Positions 25,407 to 34,763 of a stretch of DNA of 64,000 nt are shown piece after piece. The stretch comes from Saccharopolyspora sp. SCSIO 74807 (lineage in GTDB: Bacteria; Actinomycetota; Actinomycetes; Mycobacteriales; Pseudonocardiaceae): NCBI RefSeq assembly GCF_037023755.1, contig NZ_CP146100.1, positions 3,999,501 to 4,063,500 of the forward strand. The letters run 5' to 3'. The notes below the pieces were generated by a model. It ran no database searches, was not told the origin of the DNA, and worked only from the letters and a program-made list of their open reading frames with translations. The translations under genes and the position numbers were made by a program. The first letter of the stretch is position 1. Each line of letters starts with the position of its first letter.

Positions 25407-26572
25407 GCGCGTCGGCGATCGATAGCTACGGAGACGTTGCTGAGGTGCTGTCCCCCTCCGTCGTCGCCCAGTACTTGGCAGCGCATGATTGGCGGCTGGA
25501 ACTTCGCGATCCGGTGAAGGAGATTTGGCGGCTGCCCAGCGAAGGCGATCTTGCACCGCAACGGGAACCACGAATCATGCTGCCGTTGGCGACCGACTTC
25601 GTTGATTTTCAACGGCGCTTCAAGGAAGTGTTGTACTCCCTCGGGCAGGTTTATGACTGGGGCCCCAGCGAACTTTGCGAGCGCATCAGCGGCGCCCGGG
25701 CCGATATGTTCTACGTCCGGCTCGATCAGGACGTGCTGGATGGGACCATCTCGTTCCGGCAGGCCGAGAAGTCGGTGGAGTCCCTCTACAAGCTTCTCAA
25801 GGCTGCCGCAACGACTGCTTATGATCCTTACCATTCTCATCGGGGCGGCAAGCGCTCGGCGCCCGTTTCCAACTTTCTCGAGGACGATGTTCGTCTGGGG
25901 CACACCAAGCGCGGCAGCTTCGTTTTCACGGTCGCAGCACGTCTGGGCGACTTGCCTGATCGGGATAAGGGTGCCGCCGGGAAGAGTTTCGCCAGGAAGG
26001 CGATGGAAACGCTCGCTCGCGGGTTGGAGACCACACGCGACGTCAGTCGAGCATGGGACCCCTCAGTCCTTCGAGCTCCTGGAGAACGGGGTGTGAGCGC
26101 GAGTCTCGTCGAGTCTCTCGAGGAGTTGACGCAGTCGGAGTCGTTGCGCTCGCTCGATCTTTCCTTCTGCTGGTCACCGTTTGAACCAAAGCCCGCTGTA
26201 GGCCTCGAGGCCATCGTCCTCGACCGCCAACTGATCGGCAGGTTGCCCGGAATTCGAGAAAGGCTGATTCGTCAGGAGCAGCCGCCTCATCGCGAAACCC
26301 TCGTCGGCTACGTTCGGTCCTTGAGCCGCGATGAGTTTGGTTATCCCGAGAGCAACACGGCGACCATCCAGCTTTCCGTCGAACTGAACGGTAGAGTCCG
26401 GACGGTCCACGTCACCCTCGATCCCGACGGGCATCGATGGGCGATCATGGCGTATCAGGAAAAGCTGCCATTCACCGTTACCGGCGATCTGGTGTTCGAA
26501 CGCAGGGCCTGGCGGCTCGTCGGCGACGTAGAAGTCGATGCGGAGTACCTGGAATTTAGGCGTGAGCATTAG
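25403..26572 (+). CDS. unknown protein coupled to the DUF4365 nuclease
   Basis: 389 residues from GTG 25403, overlapping the nuclease stop by 4 bp. I do not recognise a catalytic motif. Visible features are a soluble, charged protein with no signal or membrane segment, a conserved-looking block RGGKRSAPVSNFLEDDVRLG followed by HTKRGSFVFTVAARLGDLPD, and a C-terminal beta-rich part (TIQLSVELNGRVRTVHVTLD; VTGDLVFERRAWRLVGDVEV). The long FVDFQRRFKEVLYSLGQVYD segment is helical. Base use is less GC-rich than the flanks. It could be a regulator, sensor or immunity partner of the nuclease; this is conjecture. Confidence 0.7.
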   Translation: MSASAIDSYGDVAEVLSPSVVAQYLAAHDWRLELRDPVKEIWRLPSEGDLAPQREPRIMLPLATDFVDFQRRFKEVLYSLGQVYDWGPSELCERISGARADMFYVRLDQDVLDGTISFRQAEKSVESLYKLLKAAATTAYDPYHSHRGGKRSAPVSNFLEDDVRLGHTKRGSFVFTVAARLGDLPDRDKGAAGKSFARKAMETLARGLETTRDVSRAWDPSVLRAPGERGVSASLVESLEELTQSESLRSLDLSFCWSPFEPKPAVGLEAIVLDRQLIGRLPGIRERLIRQEQPPHRETLVGYVRSLSRDEFGYPESNTATIQLSVELNGRVRTVHVTLDPDGHRWAIMAYQEKLPFTVTGDLVFERRAWRLVGDVEVDAEYLEFRREH

Positions 26573-26597
26573 GGGCCGGCGCTGCTGGGAACGCTGG

Positions 26598-26633
26598 AGC
26601 GGCCCGCCGGATCGGGGAACCCGGCGGGCCGCT
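26598..26633. terminator. bidirectional hairpin terminator
   Basis: AGCGGCCCGCCGG and CCGGCGGGCCGCT form a perfect 13-bp stem with a 10-base loop, between the islet and the converging fbiC. Confidence 0.75.
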
Positions 26634-26648
26634 GGTCTTGCGTGCGGC

Positions 26649-29240
26649 TCAGCCGACCACCGGCAGTGAGCGGCGTACGGCCGGGGTGACGCCGTCGCTG
26701 GCGCGGGCCGCTTCGACGCGGTCGGCGTCCGGGGTGCCGTAGAGGCTGGTGCGCTGCCGCAGCGGCCTGCCGGTCGGGGCGACCATGGTCTCCAGGTCGC
26801 TGATGGTCTTGTAGGAGCCGTTGTCGGCCCCGGCCATCCGGCTGATCGTCTCCTCCATCAGCGTGCCGCCGAGGTCGTTCACACCGCCTGCGAGCACGTC
26901 CCGGCAGCCGTCGACGCCGAGCTTCACCCACGAGCACTGGATGTTGTCGATCAGGCCGTGCAGCAGGATCCGCGCCATCGCGTGCACCGCCCGGTTCTCC
27001 CGCGGCGTGGTGCCCGCGCGCGCCAGCCCGGCCAGGTAGATCGGCGAGTTCTGGTGGATGAACGGCAGCAGCACGAACTCGGTGAAGCCGGGTTTCCCGT
27101 TGTTCTCCAGGGATTTCCGCTGCAGGTCGGCGATCAGCTTGATGTGCCCCACCCAGTGCTCGGGGGTGTCCACGTGCCCGTACATCATCGTCGACGTGGT
27201 CGGGATGCCGAGCTCGTGCGCGGTGCTGATCACCTCGATCCAGCTCGACGCGGGCAGTTTGCCCTTGGTCAGCACCCACCGGACGTCGTCGTCCAGGATC
27301 TCCGCCGCGGTTCCGGGGATCGAGTCCACACCGGACTCCCGGGCGCGATCGAGCCAGTCCCGGATGGACAGATCGGTGCGGGAGGCGCCGTTGACGACCT
27401 CCATCGGGCTGTAGGAGTGCAGGTGCATGCCCGGCTGCCTGCGCTTGACCTCGCCTGCGATGTCGAAGTACGCGGTACCGGGCATGTCCGGGTGGATGCC
27501 GCCCTGCATGCACACCTCGGTCGCGCCCGCTTCCCACGCCTGGTCGACGCGCTCGCCGACCTGCGACAGCGACAGCGTGTAGGCGTCGGCGTCGGTGCGC
27601 CGCTGCGCGAAAGCGCAGAACCGGCAGCCGGTGTAGCAGACGTTGGTGAAGTTGATGTTGCGGGTGACCACGAAGGTCACGTCGTCCCCGACGGTGTCCC
27701 TGCGCAGCCCGTCGGCCAGCGAGGTCAGCGCGTCCAGCTCCGCGCCGTCCGCGTGCAGCAGCGCGAGAGCGTCCTCATCGGACAGTCCGGCCGGGTCCTT
27801 TTCCGCGCGCTGCAACGCTTCCCGCAGGTCGGAGTCGATCCGCGACGGTGTCGTCGGCACCCGCTCGGCCAGTTCGGACCAGTCGCCGTAGACCGAGTCG
27901 AAGTCGCTGCGCCGATCCCCGGTGCGCCCGACGGTGTCCACTTCGACGTGCAGGTCGGTGCGGCCGGTGCCCGCCAGCTGCTCCCAGCCGCCGTCCGGTT
28001 CCTGCCACGGAATCCCTTCCGGCATGGCGCCTTCGCGCGCCAGCCCGGTCTCCGGTTCGGCGAGCGCGTCGACGTGCGAGCGCACTCGCGGGTCCAGCCA
28101 TGGTTCGCCCGCGCGCACGTACTCCGGGTAGATCGCGAGCCGTTCGCGCAGCCGGAAACCGGAATCCGCGGTCAGCCGGTCCAGCTCGTCGATCTGCGGC
28201 CAGTCGCGTTCCGGGTTGACGTGGTCCGGGGTCAGCGGCGAAACCCCGCCCCAGTCGTCGATGCCCGCGCGGATCATCCGCGCGTACTCGTCGCCGATCA
28301 GGTTCGGCGGGGCCTGGATGCGCATCTTCGGGCCGAGCACCAGCCGGGTCGCGGCGATCGTCGCGGCGAGTTCCTGCAGGTCCGCGTCCGGCGTCGCCTG
28401 CATCTTGGTGTTCGGCTTGGCGCGGAAGTTCTGCACGATGACTTCCTGGATGCCGCCGTAGGCGCGGGCGGCCTTGCGGATCGCGAAGATCGCGTCGGCG
28501 CGTTCGCCGTGGTCCTCGCCGATGCCGATCAGGATGCCGGTGGTGAACGGCACCGCGCTGCGCCCGGCGTCGTCGAGCACCCGCAGCCGCACCTCCGGGT
28601 CCTTGTCCGGGGAGCCGTAGTGCGGCCCGCCCTTCTCGGTGTACAACCGGCTGGCGGTGGTCTCCAGCATCATGCCCATCGACGGCGAGACCGGCTTGAG
28701 CCGCTGCAGGTCCTGCCAGCCCATCACCCCGGGGTTGAGGTGCGGCAGCAGCCCGGTCTCCTCCAGCACCCGGATCGACATGGCCCGCACGTAGGAGAGC
28801 GTGTCGTCGTAGCCGTGCGCGTCGAGCCAGTCGCGCGCCGCGCTCCAGCGGTCCTCCGGCCGGTCGCCGAGGGTGAACAGGGCTTCCTTGCAGCCCATCG
28901 CCGCGCCTTCGCGGGCGATCTCGAGGACTTCGTCCGGCGACAGGTACGGCGATTCGACCTTGCCGGGCACGGTCACGAACGTGCAGTAGCCGCAGCGGTC
29001 CCGGCACAGCCTGGTCAGCGGGATGAACACCTTGCGGCTGTAGGTGATCACGCCTTCCCGGCCTACCGCGCGCAACCCGGCGTCGCGGGTCCTGGCGGCG
29101 TGTTCGGTGAGCTTGTCCAGATCGGCGTCGCGGGCTTGCAGCAGCACGGCCACTTCGTCCCGGTCCAGCGTCTTGCCGTCGCGGGCGCGGGCCAGCGCGC
29201 GGCGCATCGCCGAGGAGGTGGGGGCGTCATCGGAAGACAT
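26649..29240 (-). CDS. fbiC: FO synthase FbiC (fused CofG-CofH)
   Basis: 863 residues; it makes the deazaflavin FO, the chromophore of coenzyme F420, from tyrosine and a ribityl-uracil. It has two radical-SAM halves: C79-x3-C83-x2-C86 (CRDRCGYC) in the CofG part and C535-x3-C539-x2-C542 (CYTGCRFC) in the CofH part. The fused form is typical of actinobacteria. No Shine-Dalgarno is seen. TAGCGT lies exactly 6 bases before the ATG, the spacing of a leaderless actinobacterial transcript. An F420-using enzyme (Fgd) is encoded at 58.8 kb. Confidence 0.95.
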   Translation of the reverse strand: MSSDDAPTSSAMRRALARARDGKTLDRDEVAVLLQARDADLDKLTEHAARTRDAGLRAVGREGVITYSRKVFIPLTRLCRDRCGYCTFVTVPGKVESPYLSPDEVLEIAREGAAMGCKEALFTLGDRPEDRWSAARDWLDAHGYDDTLSYVRAMSIRVLEETGLLPHLNPGVMGWQDLQRLKPVSPSMGMMLETTASRLYTEKGGPHYGSPDKDPEVRLRVLDDAGRSAVPFTTGILIGIGEDHGERADAIFAIRKAARAYGGIQEVIVQNFRAKPNTKMQATPDADLQELAATIAATRLVLGPKMRIQAPPNLIGDEYARMIRAGIDDWGGVSPLTPDHVNPERDWPQIDELDRLTADSGFRLRERLAIYPEYVRAGEPWLDPRVRSHVDALAEPETGLAREGAMPEGIPWQEPDGGWEQLAGTGRTDLHVEVDTVGRTGDRRSDFDSVYGDWSELAERVPTTPSRIDSDLREALQRAEKDPAGLSDEDALALLHADGAELDALTSLADGLRRDTVGDDVTFVVTRNINFTNVCYTGCRFCAFAQRRTDADAYTLSLSQVGERVDQAWEAGATEVCMQGGIHPDMPGTAYFDIAGEVKRRQPGMHLHSYSPMEVVNGASRTDLSIRDWLDRARESGVDSIPGTAAEILDDDVRWVLTKGKLPASSWIEVISTAHELGIPTTSTMMYGHVDTPEHWVGHIKLIADLQRKSLENNGKPGFTEFVLLPFIHQNSPIYLAGLARAGTTPRENRAVHAMARILLHGLIDNIQCSWVKLGVDGCRDVLAGGVNDLGGTLMEETISRMAGADNGSYKTISDLETMVAPTGRPLRQRTSLYGTPDADRVEAARASDGVTPAVRRSLPVVG

Positions 29241-29384
29241 ACCGGCACGCTAGGCCGACTCGCTCGCAGGCCGCCAGCGCGTGCGCGGCGAGTCCGGTGA
29301 CCATCCGGTCATGCAGCGTGTTGATCCTGGTCAGGAAGCTGCGAGTGGTTGCGGGAAGCACTGCGCGGGTGTATTACCCAAAGC

Positions 29385-30899
29385 GTGGGGTCGATCATCG
29401 GCAAGCGGCGCGGCGGGCGGACTTACTACTACTACGCGGAGTCCGGGCGGGTGAACGGCCGCCCGCGCATCGTCGGGCAGCGCTACCTCGGTACCGCCGA
29501 GGACGTCGCGGGGTCGCTCGGCGGTTCGGCGGCGGAACCGGAGCGCACCCGGCAGTTGCCGTTCGGTGATGTGGCGGCGGTGTGGCGCACGATCCGGTCC
29601 CTGGACCTCGCCGGGATCGTCGACGGAGTGATCGGCAGGCAGCGTTCAGCGGTCTCGGTGGGAACGCACCTGGCGCTGGCCGTGCTGGAGCGCGTGGTGG
29701 GGACGGACTCGGGCGAGCTCACCCACCTGATCCGCGCGCCCGAGCAGGCTTGGGAGCAGGGGCGTTCGCGGCGGGCGCTGCGGCGGCTCGACCCGGAACG
29801 CAGGCAGCGGATCGAGCAGGCGGTCTCGGCCGCGGTGCGCGAGCGGATCGGCGGCGGATCGGCACTGGTCGTGGACGTGCCGCAGGCGACGATCGATGCT
29901 TCGGCGGACGGGCTGTCCGGTTCGGCGCTGCTGGTCAGCCGGGACGGCGCGATCCCGCTGAGCAGCCAGGACCACCGGCGCGGCGGGGACGAGCGCTACG
30001 CCGCGGTCGCCGGGCGGCTCGCCGAACGCCACCGCGCCGGCGGCAGCGCCGAGGTGACCGCCGTGTTCGACGCGGGCGCGCACGCGGGGCCGAGCCCGGA
30101 CGTGGGTTTCGTCGGGGGCCTGCTGCTGACCGACCACCCCGAGCTGCTGGCCTACACCGCGGGCGCGCGCACCGCCGTGGACGAGCGGCGGCTGCCGGGC
30201 TTGACGGCGCTGGACACCCGCGCGGTGGTGGACGGGGTGAGCAGGCGGGTGGTGCTCACCCACTCCGAAACCCTGCACGCCGCGCAGGCGCGCGGTTTCG
30301 CGCAGGCGTTGAACCAGGCGGCGCGGCGCCTCGACGGCCTGGCCGAGGCGCTGGCCGCGGGAACCTACCGGCACTCGCGCGACCAGGCGCTGGCCGAGGT
30401 CGCCCGGATCACCCGCGTGCGCTGGGTGGAACGGGTGCTGGTCACCTCGCTGGAGGCGAATCCGATGCGGCTGCGCTGGCACGTCGACGAAGCCGCCCGC
30501 GCGCGGGTCGCCGAGGAGTTCTTCGGCAAGCAGCTGCTGGTCACCGACCGGGACGGCTGGCCGGTTGCCGAGCTGGTCACCGCCTACCGCGCCCGCTACC
30601 ACCTGGAATCCACCTTCGCCCGGCTCGCCGAAGGACCCGCCGAACCCGCCGAGGTGCAGCGGATGATCTCGGTGCTGGCCGTGACGGTGCTGCACGTGAT
30701 GCGCCACGAGGCCGAGCGGGCCGGTCTCGACCTGTCCGTGCGGGAGCTGTTCGAGCAGCTCGGCGGCATCCGCGAGGTGGTGCTGCGCTACCCGTCCACC
30801 GGCGGGCGCCCGCGCACCAGGCGGTTGCTGACCGAGCTGACCGAGCCGCAGCGGCGGCTGTTCGAGGTGTTCGGGCTGGCCGGGTTCGCGCCGCGGTGA
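29385..30899 (+). CDS. IS1634-family transposase-like protein, possibly domesticated
   Basis: 504 residues from GTG 29385 (TTG 29349 is an alternative; neither has a good RBS). The N-terminus GKRRGGRTYYYYAESGRVNG, the middle RRLPGLTALDTRAVVDGVSR and HSETLHAAQARGFAQALNQA, and the tail VVLRYPSTGGRPRTRRLLTE are typical of IS1634 transposases. Compared with the family as I know it, about 20 residues are missing after the first Asp (VVDVPQATIDASADG), and the block around the catalytic Glu is shortened (YHLESTFARLAEG, with no FRxLK). No terminal inverted repeats or target duplication were found, and the next gene stops 6 bp away. The frame is intact with normal GC3. It is either a relic or a host-adopted DNA-binding protein. 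Confidence 0.75.
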   Translation: MGSIIGKRRGGRTYYYYAESGRVNGRPRIVGQRYLGTAEDVAGSLGGSAAEPERTRQLPFGDVAAVWRTIRSLDLAGIVDGVIGRQRSAVSVGTHLALAVLERVVGTDSGELTHLIRAPEQAWEQGRSRRALRRLDPERRQRIEQAVSAAVRERIGGGSALVVDVPQATIDASADGLSGSALLVSRDGAIPLSSQDHRRGGDERYAAVAGRLAERHRAGGSAEVTAVFDAGAHAGPSPDVGFVGGLLLTDHPELLAYTAGARTAVDERRLPGLTALDTRAVVDGVSRRVVLTHSETLHAAQARGFAQALNQAARRLDGLAEALAAGTYRHSRDQALAEVARITRVRWVERVLVTSLEANPMRLRWHVDEAARARVAEEFFGKQLLVTDRDGWPVAELVTAYRARYHLESTFARLAEGPAEPAEVQRMISVLAVTVLHVMRHEAERAGLDLSVRELFEQLGGIREVVLRYPSTGGRPRTRRLLTELTEPQRRLFEVFGLAGFAPR

Positions 30900-30904
30900 G
30901 CCCG

Positions 30905-31798
30905 TCACACCACGGATTGCCGTGCGTGCGGTGTGTCGAGCGTGCCCGCGAGCCAGTCCAGTTCGGTCCGCACGTCGGTGACCTGGTTGGTGAGGCTGCC
31001 GACCTCGCTGATGCCGATCCGCACGACGTCTCCGCGGCGCAGGTTGAAGTCCATCTCGGGCACGATGCCGGTTCCGGTGGCCAGCACCGCGCCGTGCGGG
31101 AACGGCTGCCCGCGGAACAGGTGCTCGACCAGCACTTCGCAGCCGCGGTGCAGCGCGGAGGTGTGCACCTTTCCTTCGAAGCAGGATTCGTCGGCGCGGA
31201 ACACCTCCAGGCTGATCTCCAGGCCGGCCGGGTCGACCTCCCACGCGGGCCGGATGCCGGGTGCCAGCGCGCAGCTGCCCGCGTAAACCTTGGCCTGCGG
31301 CAGGTAAAGCGGGTTCTCGCCCTCGATGGAGCGCGAGCTGACGTCGTTGCACACGCCGTAGCCGACGATCTCCCCTGCGGAGTTGGCGAACACCGCCAGC
31401 TCCGGTTCGGGCACGTTCAGCGGTGAGTCGGCGCGCACTCCGATCGCCTCGCCGTCGGTGACCACTCGCCAGGGCTGCGCCTTGAAGAACAGTTCCGGTC
31501 GTTCGGCGAGGTAGACCCGGTCGTAGACGGACTGCTCGCTGCTCTCCTCCATCCGCGCCTGCTTGGAGCGCTCGTAGGTGACTCCGGCGGCCCAGATCTC
31601 GGTGTGCCCGTCGACCGGCGGCAGCAGCCGCACCGCACCCGCCGGTTCGGCCGCCGGCTCCATTGCGCGGAGTTCGGCGGTGGACAGCCGCAGCAGGTCG
31701 GCGATTCGCCGCACGCCGGGGAACCGGCGCACCGAGCCGCCTTCCATCAGTCCGATGTGGAGTTCGTTGTGGCGGTCGGCGTAGCGCACGATGTGCAT
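30905..31798 (-). CDS. 2-keto-3-deoxy-aldonate dehydratase, FAH fold (KdaD-like)
   Basis: 297 residues from ATG 31798 with GGAGGA ahead. The protein follows 2-keto-3-deoxy-D-arabinonate dehydratase of Sulfolobus: WAAGVTYERSKQ, RPELFFKAQPWRVVTDGEAI, VPEPELAVFANSAGEIVGYG, VSSRSIEGENPLYLPQAKVY. The metal-binding Glu of the EPELA segment and the following SIEGENPLYLPQ loop are kept. The reaction would give 2-oxoglutarate semialdehyde in a Weimberg-type route. It lies 11 bp after the MFS gene and so forms an operon with it, next to the sugar-acid dehydratase gene. A general FAH-family acylpyruvase is the alternative. Confidence 0.78.
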   Translation of the reverse strand: MHIVRYADRHNELHIGLMEGGSVRRFPGVRRIADLLRLSTAELRAMEPAAEPAGAVRLLPPVDGHTEIWAAGVTYERSKQARMEESSEQSVYDRVYLAERPELFFKAQPWRVVTDGEAIGVRADSPLNVPEPELAVFANSAGEIVGYGVCNDVSSRSIEGENPLYLPQAKVYAGSCALAPGIRPAWEVDPAGLEISLEVFRADESCFEGKVHTSALHRGCEVLVEHLFRGQPFPHGAVLATGTGIVPEMDFNLRRGDVVRIGISEVGSLTNQVTDVRTELDWLAGTLDTPHARQSVV

Positions 31799-31809
31799 CG
31801 GTCCTCCTG

Positions 31810-33117
31810 TCAGGCGACTTCGAGGTCTGATGTGGACGGTTCGGTGGTGCGTTCGGTCAGCCACCGCAACGAGAACGTGGTGACGATCCCGGCCGCGACG
31901 ACGGCTGCGATCACGTACAACCCGGCCGTTCCGGAACCGGTGGTGCTCTCGGTGACCCCCATGACGTACGGCCCGACGAATCCGCCCACGTTGCCCAGCC
32001 CGGAGATCAACGCGATCGTGCCCGCGCCCTGAGCTCCGGTGAGGATCGTCGGCGGAACTGTCCAGAACACCGGCTGCGAACCCAGAAAACCGAAAGCGGC
32101 CACGCACAGCGCGCCCACCGCGGCCACCGGCGGCAACAGCACCGCGCCGACCAGCCCGACCACGGTCATCGCCAACGCGAGTCCCAGCGGCCCGCGCCGA
32201 TTCCCGGTCCGGTCCGACCACCACGGCAGGACCAGCACACCCGCCAGCGCGAACAGCCACGGCAGCGCGGAGACGAACCCGGTGCCCAGATCGCCGAGCC
32301 CGCCGATGCGGCGCACCAGCGCGGGCAGCCAGAACGTCACGCCGTAGAGCCCGATCTGGATCGCGAAGTAGATGAACATCAGCCGCAGCACGCGCGTATC
32401 CCGCACGACCTCACCGGCCCGCTTCGGCGGCGCGGCCGATTCCGGTGGTTCGTCGGCCGCGATGCGTGCGGTGAGCTGCTCGCGTTCGGCTTCGCTGAGC
32501 CATTTCGCGTCGGCGGGCCGGTCGGTCAGCAGCCACGGCACCGCCAGCGCCAGCAACGCGGTCGGCACGCCCTCCAGCAGGAACATCCACTGCCACCCGG
32601 CGATCCCGCCCGCGCCGTGCAGGCCCAGCAGGTAACCACCGAGCGGATTGCCGATGATGCTGGCGATCGCGACCGCCGACTGGAAAAGTCCCGTCGCCCG
32701 GCCGCGTTCCCGCGCCGGGAACCAGTAGGTGATGTAGAGGATCACGCCGGGGAAGAACCCGGCCTCGGCCGCGCCGAGCAGCAGCCGCAGCACGTAGAAG
32801 CTCACCGGCCCGGTCACCAGCGCCATCGCGCACGACAGCACACCCCACACCAGCATGATCAGCGCCAGCCAGCGGCGCGCGCCGAAGCGGTGCAGCACCA
32901 GGTTCGACGGCACGCCGAGCACCGCGTAGCCGATGAAGAACACCCCGGCGCCGAACCCGTAGGCGGCGGCGCCGATGCCCAGATCGACCTCCAGGTGCTC
33001 CTTGACCAGCGAAACGTTCGCGCGGTCCAAAAAGGACAGTACGAACATCACGAACAGCGTGGGCAGCAGGCGCCGGGAGACCTTGCGGCGAACGGCCTCG
33101 GCGGACGACGTGCGCAC
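31810..33117 (-). CDS. MFS transporter, anion:cation symporter (sugar-acid) type
   Basis: 435 residues from GTG 33117, with GGAGG five bases ahead. About twelve membrane helices are seen, in two halves. LSFLDRANVSL in helix 1, the loop RFGARRWLALIMLVWGVLSC between helices 2 and 3, and the central LTDRPADAKWLSEAEREQL loop are typical of the ACS family that imports hexuronates, galactarate, phthalate and similar acids. With the dehydratases beside it, import of an aldonate such as L-fuconate or D-arabinonate is likely (inference). Confidence 0.85.
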   Translation of the reverse strand: MRTSSAEAVRRKVSRRLLPTLFVMFVLSFLDRANVSLVKEHLEVDLGIGAAAYGFGAGVFFIGYAVLGVPSNLVLHRFGARRWLALIMLVWGVLSCAMALVTGPVSFYVLRLLLGAAEAGFFPGVILYITYWFPARERGRATGLFQSAVAIASIIGNPLGGYLLGLHGAGGIAGWQWMFLLEGVPTALLALAVPWLLTDRPADAKWLSEAEREQLTARIAADEPPESAAPPKRAGEVVRDTRVLRLMFIYFAIQIGLYGVTFWLPALVRRIGGLGDLGTGFVSALPWLFALAGVLVLPWWSDRTGNRRGPLGLALAMTVVGLVGAVLLPPVAAVGALCVAAFGFLGSQPVFWTVPPTILTGAQGAGTIALISGLGNVGGFVGPYVMGVTESTTGSGTAGLYVIAAVVAAGIVTTFSLRWLTERTTEPSTSDLEVA

Positions 33118-33224
33118 TACGACCTCCTGCGTCGTTGCAGACGAGTGCGAATGCTCAGATGACTTCGGTCCGGGTGAGTGGCTGGGCAGTGGCACCTCGC
33201 GCGCCGCCGCTCCCGGGCTCCTGC

Positions 33225-33275
33225 GAGCGAACGGACCGTTCGTCCAATCTATTGGGGCGAACAAGCCGTTCACTC
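33225..33275. repeat. 51-bp hyphenated palindrome, copy C
   Basis: The left arm GAGCGAACGGACCGTT is identical to that of the copy at 13655; the right arm GAACAAGCCGTTCACTC has a few changes. The centre reads GTCCAATCTATTGGGGC. The total length is again exactly 51 bp. Here it lies in a divergent promoter region, so it cannot be only a terminator. Confidence 0.75.
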
Positions 33276-33361
33276 CGGTTCCACGGCTAGTGCTGCGCTG
33301 GGCGTGAAGGGTTCAAGCGTTGATGGAGCGCGCAGACAGTATGGTGATCCGGATCGCGTTT

Positions 33362-33392
33362 TCAAGGGTTCGCGGTCTTGATTCCAGTCAAG
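33362..33392. promoter_or_regulatory. TCAAG half-sites, candidate GntR operator
   Basis: TCAAG at 33362-33366, CTTGA at 33377-33381 and TCAAG at 33388-33392 form two overlapping inverted repeats (spacers 10 and 6). They end 52 bases before the fucD start. The GntR gene directly after fucD is the likely binder. Confidence 0.35.
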
Positions 33393-33444
33393 AGATCTGA
33401 TGAGTTGGCTCGCGTACCGGCAATCGGATGCAGGGAGCGAGCCG

Positions 33445-34743
33445 ATGACCGCGCGCATCGTCGATGTCGAGACCGTCGATCTGCGGTTCCCCACCTCGCG
33501 GGAGCTCGACGGGTCCGACGCGATGAACCCGGCGCCGGACTACTCGGCCGCCTACGTCGTGCTGCACACCGACGACCCGGACGTGCCGGAGGCGCACGGG
33601 TTCACCTTCACCATCGGCCGCGGCACCGACCTGGTCGTCACCGCCGCGCGGCAGGTGGCCGAGCGCGTCCGCGGCATGGCGCTGTCCGACATCGCCGACG
33701 ACCTGGGCGGATTCGCCAGGCACCTGGCCGCGGACAGCCAGCTGCGCTGGCTCGGCCCGGACAAGGGCGTGCTGCACCTGGCCACCGCGGCGGTCGTCAA
33801 CGCCGGGTGGGACCTGGCCGCGAAGCTGGCGGGCAAACCGGTGTGGAAGCTGCTGGCCGACATGTCGCCGCAGCAGATCGTGGACCTGGTGGACTGGCGC
33901 TACCTGCGCGACGAACTCAGCCCGCAGGCCGCGCTGGAGATGCTGCAGCGCGCCGAATCCGGCCGCGCCGCAAGGGAATCCGAGATCCGCCGCGACGGCT
34001 ACCCGGCTTACACCACCAGCGCGGGCTGGCTCGGCTACGACGACGAGAAGCTGCGCAGGCTGTGCCAACAGGCCGTCGCCGCCGGGTGGGAGTCGGTGAA
34101 GCTCAAGGTCGGCGCGAACCTGGCCGACGACCAGCGGCGCTGCCGCATCGCGCGGGAAGTGCTCGGCCCGGACCGGCGGTTGATGATCGACGCGAACCAG
34201 ACCCTCGGGGTGCAGGAGGCGATCGACTGGCACCGCGGGCTCGCCGAGTTCGACATCCACTGGTTCGAGGAACCGACCAGCCCGGACGACGTGCTCGGGC
34301 ACGCCGCGATCCAGCGCGCCATCGCCCCCACGCACGTCGCCACCGGCGAGCACGGGCACAACGCGGTGATGTTCAAGCAGTTCCTGCAGGCCGAAGCGCT
34401 CGGCATCTGCCAGATCGACGCCTGCCGCCTGGCTGGGGTGAACGAGGCCGTCGCGGTCATCCTGCTCGCGGCCGCCCGCGGCGTGCCGATCTGCCCGCAC
34501 GCCGGGGGAGTTGGTTTGTGCGAGCTGGTGCAGCACCTGTCGATCTTCGATTACGTTGCGGTGAGCGGGAATCTGGAAGACCGGGTGGTGGAGTACGTCG
34601 ACCACCTGCACGAGCACTTCGTGGATCCGGTGCGGCTGCGCGACGGCCACTACCTGCCGCCGGAACGTCCCGGGTACAGCTCGCAGATCCACCGGGACTC
34701 GCTGCGGCGGTTCAGCTATCCCGACGGCCCCGAGTGGGCCTGA
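33445..34743 (+). CDS. L-fuconate / D-arabinonate dehydratase (enolase superfamily)
   Basis: 432 residues from ATG 33445. It dehydrates L-fuconate-like sugar acids to 2-keto-3-deoxy acids. The N-terminus (VDLRFPTSRELDGSDAMNP, then PDYSAAYVVL) is diagnostic of the fuconate dehydratase group. The catalytic and metal residues of Xanthomonas FucD are present with an offset of one: K221, D249, E275, E302 and H352 (PHAGGVGL). Xanthomonas FucD also accepts D-arabinonate, which fits the neighbouring KdaD-like dehydratase better than L-fuconate does. A GntR gene follows after 20 bp. Confidence 0.88.
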   Translation: MTARIVDVETVDLRFPTSRELDGSDAMNPAPDYSAAYVVLHTDDPDVPEAHGFTFTIGRGTDLVVTAARQVAERVRGMALSDIADDLGGFARHLAADSQLRWLGPDKGVLHLATAAVVNAGWDLAAKLAGKPVWKLLADMSPQQIVDLVDWRYLRDELSPQAALEMLQRAESGRAARESEIRRDGYPAYTTSAGWLGYDDEKLRRLCQQAVAAGWESVKLKVGANLADDQRRCRIAREVLGPDRRLMIDANQTLGVQEAIDWHRGLAEFDIHWFEEPTSPDDVLGHAAIQRAIAPTHVATGEHGHNAVMFKQFLQAEALGICQIDACRLAGVNEAVAVILLAAARGVPICPHAGGVGLCELVQHLSIFDYVAVSGNLEDRVVEYVDHLHEHFVDPVRLRDGHYLPPERPGYSSQIHRDSLRRFSYPDGPEWA

Positions 34744-34763
34744 CTCCCGGGCGGGGCGCGAAG

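Larger units (their letters stand above)
33118..33444. promoter_or_regulatory. 327-bp divergent region, MFS operon / fucD
   Basis: No gene seen. It contains the 51-bp palindrome copy C (33225-33275) and, close to fucD, three TCAAG half-sites (33362-33392) described separately. The part near 33340-33400 is lower in GC and probably holds the fucD promoter. Confidence 0.5.

Noticed and set aside
26958-29300. Long open frame (about 780 codons) antisense to fbiC
   Set aside because: It is the usual antisense frame of a high-GC gene; the product is rich in His, Arg, Val and Gly with no domain, while FbiC on the other strand has complete motifs.
29241-30904. Complete insertion sequence around the transposase-like gene
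   Set aside because: No terminal inverted repeats or target-site duplication were found, and the neighbouring gene ends 6 bp away.
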